Assembly (NCBI RefSeq): GCF_001050035.1
Contig: NZ_CVTA01000001.1
Coordinates: forward strand, 62,001 to 126,000
DNA length: 64,000 nucleotides
Source of the DNA: Mycolicibacterium komanii
GTDB taxonomy: Bacteria > Actinomycetota > Actinomycetes > Mycobacteriales > Mycobacteriaceae
Direction of reading: 5' to 3'
The translations under genes and the position numbers were made by a program. Below the pieces are notes generated by a model. That model was given only the letters and a program-made list of their open reading frames with translations. It searched no databases and had not been told where the DNA came from. This document shows positions 1 to 7,545 of the stretch, one piece after another; position 1 is the first letter of the stretch, and each line of letters begins with the position of its first letter.

Positions 1-544
1 CGACCTCGCCGGCCATCTCGGTCATCGCTTCGCCGACCGCGGCGAGGAACACCTTCGGGAACCCGTAGTCGTGCGGTTCGGGAGTGAACATCGGCGTCAT
101 CAGCTTGTGCGTGTAGAAGTCGCCTTCGAATCGCAAGCGTGTGCCGTCGCGCCAGCACGTCCAGATCTCGCGCATCGCGTGCACGAATTCGCCCATGCGG
201 CGCACGGGTTGGCTCCACGGCATGCTGAACCGCTTCTCGATGTGCGGGCGGACCTGGGACCCCAGCCCCACGATGAGCCTACCGCGCGAGTAATCCTGCA
301 GATCCCAGCCGATGTTGGCCACGTTCATGGGGTTTCGCGCGAAGGCCACCGCGATGCTGGTGCCGAGGTCGAGGGTCTCGGTGTGCTCGGCGGCCAGCGT
401 CAGCGGCAGAAACGGGTCGTGGGCCACCTCGGCCGTCCAGCACCCGTCATACCCGCGCCGCTGCAGCGTGCTCGCAGTTCCCGCCACGTTGGCGAGCTGA
501 CTCGAAACCGCCCCGTCCACCTTCAGGCCGGCGCCGCTAACCAT
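1..544 (-). CDS. LLM-class F420-dependent oxidoreductase (TIGR03617-like), 3' part beyond window
   Basis: The minus-strand frame opens with ATG at 544 and runs off the left edge, so only the N-terminal ~181 residues are visible. The translation has the luciferase-like TIM-barrel pattern: AEVAHDPFLPLTLAAEHTETLDLGT-type barrel strand 2, then the segment around ARNPMNVANIGWDLQDYSRGR and GLGSQVRPHIEKRF, which is typical of mycobacterial F420-dependent LLM enzymes that oxidise alcohols or reduce alkenes. No ribosome-binding site precedes the ATG. A degenerate copy of the shared 19-bp operator ends 12 nt upstream (557-575), so the mRNA may be leaderless. It is transcribed divergently from the acyl-CoA carboxylase subunit at 631. 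Family confident, substrate unknown. Confidence 0.85.
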   Translation of the reverse strand, partial: MVSGAGLKVDGAVSSQLANVAGTASTLQRRGYDGCWTAEVAHDPFLPLTLAAEHTETLDLGTSIAVAFARNPMNVANIGWDLQDYSRGRLIVGLGSQVRPHIEKRFSMPWSQPVRRMGEFVHAMREIWTCWRDGTRLRFEGDFYTHKLMTPMFTPEPHDYGFPKVFLAAVGEAMTEMAGEV

Positions 545-556
545 GGTCGTAGACGC

Positions 557-575
557 TACAGTAAGCAATTCAGTA
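557..575. promoter_or_regulatory. TACTGTAA-box (degenerate), putative TetR operator
   Basis: The sequence TACAGTAAGCAATTCAGTA fits the window-wide inverted repeat TACTGTAA-N3-TTACAGTA with one mismatch in the left arm and two in the right. It lies between the divergent LLM gene (start 544) and acyl-CoA carboxylase gene (start 631). It is weaker than the perfect copies, so its function is inferred from position and similarity. Confidence 0.55.
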
Positions 576-630
576 TGGTCAACGAGGCCGTGCCGGTGCG
601 ACGATCGCCTATCCATGGACAGGAGTTGAG

Positions 631-2127
631 ATGACCAAGGCCGAGGATTGGCACGCGACACTCGACGAGCTGACGCGCCGGCGCCAGAACGCATACGACA
701 TGGGCGGCACCGACCGGCTCGCCAAGCACCACGGCAAGGGCAAGCTCGACGCCCGCGCGCGCATCGAGTACCTCCTCGACAAGGGCACCTTCCGCGAGTT
801 CGGCACCCTGGTCGGCGGCGACATCGCCGCCGACGGCATCGTGGCAGGCTCCGGGTATCTCGACGGCCGGCCGGTGATGATCGGCGCCGAGGATTTCACG
901 ACCCTCGCCGGCAGCATCGGGCCCGGTGGCAATGCGAAGCGTTATCGGTTGGCGGAGTTGGCGTTGCGCGACAAGGTGCCGCTGGTGATGCTGCTCGAGG
1001 GCGCGGGTTTCCGCCCCAGCGGCGAGCACTACGGCCGCACCCCGACCGATCTTCTCGCGCAGGCGCAGTGCTCGGGCAAGGTGCCGATGGTCGCTGGCCT
1101 GCTCGGCCCGTCTGCGGGGCACGGCGCGCTGGTCGCCCCGGTGTGCGACTGGACGGTAATGAGCCGCCAGGGCGCCATCTTCACCGCGGGGCCGCCCGTG
1201 GTGAAAGAGTCGACGGGCGAGGACATCTCGAAGGAAGACCTCGGCGGCCCATCGGTGGCGATCGCCAGCGGCGTGATCCACAACCTCGCCGAGGACGACG
1301 AGGCCGTGCTCGACGATATCCGCCGCTACCTGTCCTACTTCCCCTCGAGCGCGTGGTCGTATCCGGAGCCGCTGCCCGCCGACGACACGGCCGCGCCGCG
1401 GACCACCCCGGAACTGCTCGAGTTGGTGCCCCGGGGCAACCGGCGCGTCTACGATATGCGGCGCGTGCTCGACGTCGTCTTCGACCGCCCAGACTGGTTC
1501 GAGGTGCAGCCCAAGTTCGGGCCCGCGATCATCTGCGCGCTGACCCATCTCGGCGGTCATCCGGTCGCGGTGGTGGCCAACCAGCCGCAGGTGATCGCCG
1601 GATCGATCGACGCCGACGCCGCGGACAAGGCGGCGCACTTCATCGCGGTCGCCGACTCGTTCCACCTGCCGATCGTGTTCCTCGCCGACAACCCGGGCAT
1701 GCTGCCCGGCAGCCGGTCGGAGAAGGCGGGCGTGCTGCGCAGCGGTGCGCGGATGTTCGCCGCGCAGACCGCCGCGACGACGATCAAGCTGCACGTCACG
1801 CTGCGCAAGGCGTACGGGTTCGGCTCGATGGTGATGTCGCTGTTGGGGTTTGACAACCAGAGCGCGACGTTCGCGTATCCGGGCGCGACGATGGGCGCGA
1901 TGAGCGCGGCCGCGCTGAGCAAGGCCTCACACGCCGCGGAGGATGTGGAGGCGCGGCTTCGGCAGATGGAGGTCGAGGCGTCGTTCCGGTCGGCGGGGCA
2001 CCTCGGTTTCGACGACCTGATCCATCCCGAGGAGACCCGCAACGCGCTGCTGTGGGGGTTGCAGCGGGCGGTCTACAGCCGCCAGTCGGCCGCCGAACCG
2101 GTCGCCCGCACGACCATCACCCCCTGA
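631..2127 (+). CDS. acyl-CoA carboxylase carboxyltransferase (beta) subunit
   Basis: The 498-aa product has the two-lobed crotonase-like carboxyltransferase fold (PF01039) of AccD/PccB/MccB enzymes, which move CO2 from carboxybiotin to an acyl-CoA. Visible pieces are the N-terminal DKGTFREFGTLVGGD segment, the acyl-CoA-binding loop around SIGPGGNAKRYRLAEL, and in the C-lobe NPGMLPGSRSEKAGVLRSGARMF and YGFGSMVMSLLGF. The length is normal for the family. The ATG follows AGGAG (615-619) at usual spacing. No biotin carboxylase or biotin carrier gene lies next to it, so it must use an alpha subunit encoded elsewhere or have a divergent role. It is divergent from the LLM gene, sharing the box at 557-575. 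Confidence 0.88.
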   Translation: MTKAEDWHATLDELTRRRQNAYDMGGTDRLAKHHGKGKLDARARIEYLLDKGTFREFGTLVGGDIAADGIVAGSGYLDGRPVMIGAEDFTTLAGSIGPGGNAKRYRLAELALRDKVPLVMLLEGAGFRPSGEHYGRTPTDLLAQAQCSGKVPMVAGLLGPSAGHGALVAPVCDWTVMSRQGAIFTAGPPVVKESTGEDISKEDLGGPSVAIASGVIHNLAEDDEAVLDDIRRYLSYFPSSAWSYPEPLPADDTAAPRTTPELLELVPRGNRRVYDMRRVLDVVFDRPDWFEVQPKFGPAIICALTHLGGHPVAVVANQPQVIAGSIDADAADKAAHFIAVADSFHLPIVFLADNPGMLPGSRSEKAGVLRSGARMFAAQTAATTIKLHVTLRKAYGFGSMVMSLLGFDNQSATFAYPGATMGAMSAAALSKASHAAEDVEARLRQMEVEASFRSAGHLGFDDLIHPEETRNALLWGLQRAVYSRQSAAEPVARTTITP

Positions 2128-2130
2128 AGG

Positions 2131-2183
2131 GTGATTTCGGTGCACTACCCGTCGGTGAGCGATCGGTAGTGCACCGAAATCAC
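2131..2183. terminator. large inverted repeat, bidirectional terminator
   Basis: Perfect 19-nt arms (GTGATTTCGGTGCACTACC at 2131-2149 and its complement at 2165-2183) flank a 15-nt loop. It sits between the convergent carboxylase and LLM genes and its right arm contains the LLM stop codon (2180-2182). There is no long T tract, as is common in mycobacteria. Confidence 0.75.
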
Positions 2184-3223
2184 AGTGACGCGCGGTAGGC
2201 GGCGACGATCGGCTCGAGTTCGTCGGGCGTCGCGCCGTGCATGATGAGCGCGTCGGCGCCGTAGTCGAACTCCTTGCGCACCCGATCGGCGCACTGCTGG
2301 GGCGATCCGGTCGCGGCGGGCTCCAGCCACTCGTCGGGGATCAACGTCGCGATGTGCTCGATCTGTTCGGTCGACGCCTTGTGATCGATACCGCCCGGGA
2401 TCGACTGCACGACCTTGTCGTCGCGGAAGCGTTGCAGCACAGCCGGATCCCAGCCGTTCGTCTTGACCAGGAGGTCGCCGTATCCCTGCAGATAGGTTGC
2501 CAGCCGGGCCACGGTCTTCTTCAACCGCAACTCCTCGGGCAGATGATCGCCGACGGTGGCGAAACACGACCACACCCGCACGCTCGCCGGATCGCGGCCC
2601 ACCTGCTCGGCGGCGTCCTTGACCGTCTTGACCGCGCGTTGCAGCGTCTCCGGCGTGAAGTAGGTGTGCAGGATGACGTCGTCGAACGCCCGACCGCCCA
2701 GCGCCAGCGTCTGCGGGCCGAACGCCACGACGGCCAGCCGGATGTCCTCACGGAAGTCCGGATCGAGGAACAGCACCTGGTACTTGCCGATCGGCCCGTC
2801 GTGATTGAAGATCACCTCGCCGTTCCACAGCCGGCGCATGACCTGGGCGAAATCCTCCATCTGCGCAGTCGTGACCGACGGGATGCCGAACGCCGCGTAC
2901 ATCGCCGCCACCCCGCGACCGATGCCCAGCGTGAACCGGCCCCCCGACAATCGATGCATCGTCGTCGCCCACGACCCGGTGATCAGCGGGTGGCGGGTGT
3001 TGTGATTCGTTGCCGCCGTGGCGATCTGCATGCGCGACGTGACGGCGCACGCCGCACCCACGAGCGACGACGCCTCCTTCACGTTCCACCGCTCGGAGAT
3101 GAACGCGGTGCCGAACCCGAGTTCCTCGCCGCGGCGGGCCTCGTCCATCAGCGTCGCCGGGCCTTCACCCCCGGCACCCGCCAAGAGGTAGTAGCCCAGT
3201 TCGTCGAGCACTGATTCCGTCAC
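2180..3223 (-). CDS. LLM-class F420-dependent oxidoreductase (TIGR03857-like)
   Basis: This 347-aa protein is a luciferase-like monooxygenase-fold enzyme, probably using F420. Features are the N-terminal VLDELGYYLLAGAGG strand, GFGTAFISERWNVKEA, ATNHNTRHPL (the usual THN-type segment) and GGRFTLGIGRG. The chosen start is GTG at 3223: it has AAGGAG 8 nt upstream and overlaps the SnoaL-like stop as GTGA, whereas the longer frame starting at 3256 would run deep into the previous gene. It is the last gene of a five-gene operon starting at 7389, and its stop lies inside the terminator hairpin. It probably oxidises or reduces a carbonyl/alcohol intermediate of that pathway; the substrate is not visible. 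Confidence 0.85.
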   Translation of the reverse strand: MTESVLDELGYYLLAGAGGEGPATLMDEARRGEELGFGTAFISERWNVKEASSLVGAACAVTSRMQIATAATNHNTRHPLITGSWATTMHRLSGGRFTLGIGRGVAAMYAAFGIPSVTTAQMEDFAQVMRRLWNGEVIFNHDGPIGKYQVLFLDPDFREDIRLAVVAFGPQTLALGGRAFDDVILHTYFTPETLQRAVKTVKDAAEQVGRDPASVRVWSCFATVGDHLPEELRLKKTVARLATYLQGYGDLLVKTNGWDPAVLQRFRDDKVVQSIPGGIDHKASTEQIEHIATLIPDEWLEPAATGSPQQCADRVRKEFDYGADALIMHGATPDELEPIVAAYRASL

Positions 3224-3597
3224 GCCCAGACTCCTTGCTTGTAGCCGCAGTTCCACACCTCGACGATCCTGCCGTCGACCACCCGGAAGACTTCCATACT
3301 GCCGATCGTGGTCTCCGTGCCGTCCTTCATCTTGATCGGCGACTGGTAGACGATCGCGACGTGTTCCCCGTCGTCACCCGCCACCACCAGATTCAGGTCG
3401 AACCGGATGCTCTCCGACACCGCCCACATGTCGACCACCCGGCGCACCGCCTGTTCGTGGGACAGAACGTGCGCCTGCTCCCCCACCTCGTGGCGAATCA
3501 CCGTCTCACCCAACAGCTCATCGGCCAGCGCGAAATCCGCCTTGTTCCAGGCCACCAGGTTGTACAACTCGACCACCTCGCGGGCGGACCGGGTCAC
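3220..3597 (-). CDS. SnoaL-like / NTF2-fold protein
   Basis: The 125-aa product has the size and pattern of SnoaL-like domains (PF12680/PF07366): an N-terminal helix REVVELYNLVAWNKADFALADELL, a central strand with IRFDLNLVVAGDDGEHVAIVY and a C-terminal strand GSMEVFRVVDGRIVEVWNCG. Such folds act as isomerases, cyclases or hydratases, or only bind small hydrophobic ligands. The start is GTG at 3597, which overlaps the phosphotransferase stop as GTGA; its own stop overlaps the LLM start the same way. The tight packing suggests a role on the same substrate as its neighbours. The exact reaction cannot be assigned. Confidence 0.8.
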   Translation of the reverse strand: MTRSAREVVELYNLVAWNKADFALADELLGETVIRHEVGEQAHVLSHEQAVRRVVDMWAVSESIRFDLNLVVAGDDGEHVAIVYQSPIKMKDGTETTIGSMEVFRVVDGRIVEVWNCGYKQGVWA

Positions 3598-4661
3598 GCG
3601 AACACCTCCAGGGCGTCGATCGCGTCGATCGCCGCCACCGCACGGTCGGTGAGCGTCAGGCACAGGCGCCGAGACCGGTCCGGCATCGCGTCCCACCCGT
3701 TGAGCGTGATGACGGGCAGCACCATCAGGTAGACGGCCGCGAAGCGGTAATGCCGCCACGCCTCGTCGAACGCGTAGTCCGAGATGCCGTGCGCGGTGAG
3801 GCGGTCGAGATACTCGCGCAACAGTGCCTCGTCGTGGCCTTCGCGGACCGCGGTCGGCAGGCCCTGGGTAACGAGGTATGCCACGTCGGCCGCGCCCGCG
3901 CCGCGGGCGGTGAACTGGAAGTCCACCACCTTCATGCGATCGCCGGAGAAGAAGAGGTTGTCGGCACGGATGTCGCCGTGCAACAACATATCCCGCTCGG
4001 TGAGAACGGGCAGCGCCGCGACAGCGCGTTCGGTGAAGCGCTCGGCGAATGCGGCCACTGTCGGCGGCACGTTCGCCGAGGTGTGCGCGCGGTAGACCTC
4101 CCATCCCGGTCCGAACGCCGGCAACAGCAGGTCCCGTGCGATCGGGGTGTCGATGCTCGGAAACTGCTCCAACACCGCGGATCCGGGCGACCACGCGTGT
4201 AGGCCCGCGAGTTGTCCGATGCAGATGCGGGCGCGGTCCATGGACAGCCCCGCCAGATGGTCGGCGTTGTCCCAGTCCGAGAGGTCTTCGAGCAGGAGCA
4301 CGAAATCCACGCCGTCGTCGGCTATCCGGGCGGTATACACCCGCGGTGTATCCATCGGTGCGTGTCCGGCCACGCCGCGGTAAAAGGCCAACTCGCGCCG
4401 GTACCCGCCCAGCAGTTCCATCGCACCGCGAGCCTCCGACACCGCGGGGAGCTTGACGATCACAGTCGAGGGCACCCCGGTGCCGGTCAGGTGCAGCCGG
4501 TACAGCAGCGACGAGAAGCCGCTGTCCATCGCGATCTGCTCGGCGTGGACGCCGTCGACCGTCGCCCCCTCGAGCCTCGCATCGATGCGCAGCGCCTCGG
4601 TCAGCCAGCCGGGGTCCACCTCGTCGATGCCACCCGGCACCGCGGCCGTCCTCGCCGTCAT
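3594..4661 (-). CDS. kinase-like phosphotransferase family protein (APH/EcKinase fold)
   Basis: The 355-aa protein carries the protein-kinase-like phosphotransferase core. The catalytic loop reads HGDIRADNLFF (Brenner motif, HxDxxxxN) and the metal-binding motif follows as VVDFQ. The N-lobe has the lysine-bearing strand PSTVIVKLP and the glutamate helix GGYRRELAFYRG. This is the arrangement of PF01636/PF02958 enzymes, which phosphorylate hydroxyl groups of small molecules, ecdysteroids among them. The start is ATG 4661, overlapping the hydrolase stop (ATGA). A small-molecule kinase between a hydrolase and SnoaL/LLM enzymes is unusual in a catabolic operon; phosphorylation of a pathway alcohol, perhaps to set up elimination, is inference. 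Confidence 0.82.
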   Translation of the reverse strand: MTARTAAVPGGIDEVDPGWLTEALRIDARLEGATVDGVHAEQIAMDSGFSSLLYRLHLTGTGVPSTVIVKLPAVSEARGAMELLGGYRRELAFYRGVAGHAPMDTPRVYTARIADDGVDFVLLLEDLSDWDNADHLAGLSMDRARICIGQLAGLHAWSPGSAVLEQFPSIDTPIARDLLLPAFGPGWEVYRAHTSANVPPTVAAFAERFTERAVAALPVLTERDMLLHGDIRADNLFFSGDRMKVVDFQFTARGAGAADVAYLVTQGLPTAVREGHDEALLREYLDRLTAHGISDYAFDEAWRHYRFAAVYLMVLPVITLNGWDAMPDRSRRLCLTLTDRAVAAIDAIDALEVFA

Positions 4662-5767
4662 TGCGCGCCCTTCCCACCGACCACCGTCAGGAATCGCTCC
4701 GATGCGCGCTGCACGCCGCCCGCGAACAGGTGGCCGACGTGACTGCCCCGGTGCCAGTACAGTTCGCCGCCCCACCGCTCGTGCAGGCGCTCGGCCGGCT
4801 CCCGACGCGCCATCTGGTCGTGCCAGGCGCCGACGATCAGCCGGCGCTCCGGTGGCGCGGTCGGCTCGACGGCCTGGTAGTCGACGACCGACATCATCCG
4901 CTCGACAGGCTCCGACCGCAACAACTCGATCGTGTCGCGCACCGACGGCCCCCACCGTCCCAGATGCGCGGCGATCATCGCGTTCAGCCCGAAGATCGGG
5001 GTGTAAACCGCGACCGCGTCGACGTCTTCGAGGTGCGAAACCAGGCCCGCCACCGGGCTTCCCATCGAAACACCCGACACCGCGAGCGCGCTCGCCCGCG
5101 GCCGCAACCACCGAAGCACCGTCCGCACCTCGGAGACCACGCGGATCATGCCCGCCAGGTTGTTCAGCGGGTCCATGTTCGGATAGGTCGGCCATCGGTC
5201 GCGGCGGACCCCGCATCCGGGCTGCACCGGTAACGCGATGTTGTATCCGAGTTGCTCCTGCAGCCGTCGGGCCCGCGAGAACACCAGGTCGATCGGCAAC
5301 CCCTGCCCGGCCCCGTGCACCCACACCAGCCATGGCCTCGCCTCATCACCCGTTCGGCACAGGTGCACCACCGCCGTCGCGGGCCCGCCGAATTCGGCCA
5401 GCGCGGCAGGCAGGTGAGGATCATGCTCGAAGGTCAACTGCTCGTATCTGGTCCGGCCGAACCGGCGCTGCCGAATAGTTCTCGGCTGCAGCTCATCTGG
5501 CGCGACGTGCACGCCGGCCATGCTCAGCCCGGTCAACGCGTCGGCTACCGCCACGCAAGCCTCGACCGTGCGCTCCACTCTCGGCGGGGGCGCGGTCAGC
5601 GTCATCCCCGACAGGGCCAGTTCGTCGAGCACGACCTCGCCGAGCTGCCGCGCACCCCTGCGCGACAACGGCTTCCAGTCACCGGGTGCAGCCACTGCGG
5701 CGTGCGCTCGCGGCACCACACCCGCGAAGTCGCGGCCGATCCGGTACGCGCGTTCGGCCGTCCTCAT
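4658..5767 (-). CDS. alpha/beta hydrolase
   Basis: The 369-aa protein has a C-terminal alpha/beta-hydrolase domain: oxyanion segment VWVHGAGQG, nucleophile elbow GVSMGSP, and a late acid/histidine pair around VGAWHDQM and GSHVGHLF. About 130 residues precede the fold, which is long and may be a lid or substrate-specific domain. The ATG at 5767 overlaps the stop of the monooxygenase upstream (ATGA). Directly after a Baeyer-Villiger-like enzyme, the simplest inferred role is hydrolysis of the ester or lactone it forms. It could equally be a general carboxylesterase. Confidence 0.8.
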   Translation of the reverse strand: MRTAERAYRIGRDFAGVVPRAHAAVAAPGDWKPLSRRGARQLGEVVLDELALSGMTLTAPPPRVERTVEACVAVADALTGLSMAGVHVAPDELQPRTIRQRRFGRTRYEQLTFEHDPHLPAALAEFGGPATAVVHLCRTGDEARPWLVWVHGAGQGLPIDLVFSRARRLQEQLGYNIALPVQPGCGVRRDRWPTYPNMDPLNNLAGMIRVVSEVRTVLRWLRPRASALAVSGVSMGSPVAGLVSHLEDVDAVAVYTPIFGLNAMIAAHLGRWGPSVRDTIELLRSEPVERMMSVVDYQAVEPTAPPERRLIVGAWHDQMARREPAERLHERWGGELYWHRGSHVGHLFAGGVQRASERFLTVVGGKGAQ

Positions 5768-7389
5768 GCCAGCTTGAACCCGGTGTAGCCGGCGTCGGCG
5801 ACCTCATCGCAGCGACGCCGGTACTCCGGAATTCCGGCCGTGTAGCCCATGTACATCCGTTTCTTGCCGGGCACGTTGCCGCCGTTGTACCACGAGTTGC
5901 AGCTGGGATGGACGAGCACGGTCGGCGCGACGAGCGATGCCGTGTGCTCGATCCAATCGCGTTGGGCCTCGGGCAGCGCTTCGATGGTGCGGTAACCGTG
6001 GGTTCTCAGGTACTCGATACAGTCGCCGATCCACTCGACGTGCTGTTCGAGGGCGGTCACGAAATTGCTTGCCGGAGCCGGGCTTCCGGGCGCCTGAATG
6101 ATGAACAGGTTCGGAAAGCCCGCCACCGCGAGTCCGAGGTAGGCGTACGGCCCCTCGTGCGTCCAGTAGTCGCCCAGCGACTGGCGATCGCGACCGGTGA
6201 CGGCGATCCGGGTCATCGCCCCGGTCATCGCATCGAAGCCGGTGGCGTAGATGATCACGTCGAGTTCGTGGTCGTCGTGTTCGGTGCGGATGCCTGTCGG
6301 GGTGACCTCCACGATCGGCCCCTTGCGCAGGTCGACCAGCGTCACGTTGTCGCGGTTGAATGTCTCGTAATAGCCCTGGTCGATGATCGGGCGCTTACAT
6401 CCGAACGGGTGCGAGGGGGTCAGCGCCGCAGCGGTCTCGGGGTCCTTAACGATGCGCGCCACCGCCTCGCCGTAGAGTTTGGCCGCCATCTGGTTGGCCT
6501 CGATGTCGAAGAAAACGTCGCCCCAGCTGAGCGCACCGATGATGCCACCTTCCTCGACGGCGCGCAGTTGCTCCTCGCGCGATGCGGATTTCAGCGGCGG
6601 CTTGGTCATCATCTCGAACATCACCGAGAAGGCGCTGAGCCGGGCCGCACCCACTGCATGTTCTCGTTGCGCCGCACGGATCTCGGCGTAGTTCGCCTTG
6701 AGCTCGTCGAGCTCACCGTCGTCGAACGGGCGGACCTGCCAGGGCAGGGTGTAGGCCGGTGACCGCTGGAACACGGTGAGGTGGCCGGCCTGTTCAGCGA
6801 CTACCGGGATCAGTTGCACGCCGGTCGAACCCGTCCCGATCACGCCGACCCGCTTGCCGGTCAGGTCCACATCCCGTTTCGGCCACCGGCTCGTGAACAG
6901 CGAGAGCCCGCCGAAGGAAGCCATGCCGGCGATCTCGGGTTCCTTCGGGACCGAGAGGATGCCCGTCGCCGCAACGACGAACGGTGCGACCAGGGTTCCC
7001 CCGTCCGCTGTCCTTATCTCCCATTCGGAGGCGGCCTCGTCGAAGATCATCGCCGTGACCTCGGTGTGGAACCGGATGTCGCGTCGTAGATCGAGTCGGT
7101 CGGCGACGAAGTTCAGGTACGCCTCGATCTCGGGCTGACGGGGCATCGTCTCGGTCCACACCCACTCCTGCTGGATCTCCTCGGAGAAGCTGTAGGAGTA
7201 CTCGATGCTCTCGATGTCACAGCGCGCACCGGGGTACCGATTGAACAGCCAAGTGCCGCCGACATTCTCGGCCTTCTCCAGGACGACGGTGCGCAACCCC
7301 TGCTCGCGGAGTCGGTGCAGCGCGTACAGGCCGGAGAATCCGGCGCCGACGATGATCGCGTCGAAACGGGTGGAGTCGGATGTCGTCAC
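5764..7389 (-). CDS. Baeyer-Villiger-type FAD monooxygenase (cyclohexanone monooxygenase family)
   Basis: The 541-aa product has both Rossmann motifs (GAGFSGLY at ~15-22 for FAD, GTGSTG at ~185-190 for NADPH), the CHMO-type stretch GGTWLFNRYPGARCDIES, FQRSPAYTLPW, and the C-terminal SWYNGGNVPGKKRMYMGY block. The family fingerprint FxGxxxHxxxWP reads F159...F165...W169-P170, so the conserved histidine is Phe. Substrates of the family are cyclic or linear ketones, giving lactones or esters. I place the start at GTG 7389 (GAGG upstream). The longer frame from 7467 would put the perfect operator at 7419-7437 inside the coding region and adds an unconserved N-terminus. It is the first gene of a five-gene operon with 4-nt overlaps. 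Confidence 0.88.
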   Translation of the reverse strand: MTTSDSTRFDAIIVGAGFSGLYALHRLREQGLRTVVLEKAENVGGTWLFNRYPGARCDIESIEYSYSFSEEIQQEWVWTETMPRQPEIEAYLNFVADRLDLRRDIRFHTEVTAMIFDEAASEWEIRTADGGTLVAPFVVAATGILSVPKEPEIAGMASFGGLSLFTSRWPKRDVDLTGKRVGVIGTGSTGVQLIPVVAEQAGHLTVFQRSPAYTLPWQVRPFDDGELDELKANYAEIRAAQREHAVGAARLSAFSVMFEMMTKPPLKSASREEQLRAVEEGGIIGALSWGDVFFDIEANQMAAKLYGEAVARIVKDPETAAALTPSHPFGCKRPIIDQGYYETFNRDNVTLVDLRKGPIVEVTPTGIRTEHDDHELDVIIYATGFDAMTGAMTRIAVTGRDRQSLGDYWTHEGPYAYLGLAVAGFPNLFIIQAPGSPAPASNFVTALEQHVEWIGDCIEYLRTHGYRTIEALPEAQRDWIEHTASLVAPTVLVHPSCNSWYNGGNVPGKKRMYMGYTAGIPEYRRRCDEVADAGYTGFKLA

Positions 7390-7418
7390 AGGTAGGCCCT
7401 CACGTCCAGAAGCGGAGA

Positions 7419-7437
7419 TACTGTAACTATTACAGTA
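7419..7437. promoter_or_regulatory. TACTGTAA-box (perfect inverted repeat), putative TetR operator
   Basis: TACTGTAACTATTACAGTA is a perfect 8-3-8 inverted repeat. It lies 29 nt upstream of the monooxygenase GTG at 7389, in the divergent promoter region shared with the Rieske gene at 7546. Confidence 0.8.
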
Positions 7438-7498
7438 TTGCGCCGCACGGCTGGCGGGTTTTGGCATAACACCCAGGTACGACAGCTCCTGAAACTGC

Positions 7499-7517
7499 TA
7501 CTGTAAGCTATTCCATT
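7499..7517. promoter_or_regulatory. TACTGTAA-box half-site
   Basis: A perfect left arm TACTGTAA (7499-7506) is followed at correct spacing by a poorly matching right arm (ATTCCATT). It is 28 nt upstream of the Rieske start at 7546 and could be a second, weaker site for the same regulator on that side of the divergent promoter. Confidence 0.4.
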
Positions 7518-7545
7518 AGCTCACGGACATGGGAGGCTGTGCGGC

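Noticed and set aside
556..1794. 412-codon minus-strand frame opposite the carboxylase gene
   Set aside because: Arg/Gly/His-rich translation with no domain; a high-GC shadow of the carboxyltransferase frame, which has full family motifs.
7390..7467. N-terminal extension of the BVMO-like gene
   Set aside because: It would place the perfect operator at 7419-7437 inside the coding region, and family similarity begins only after GTG 7389.
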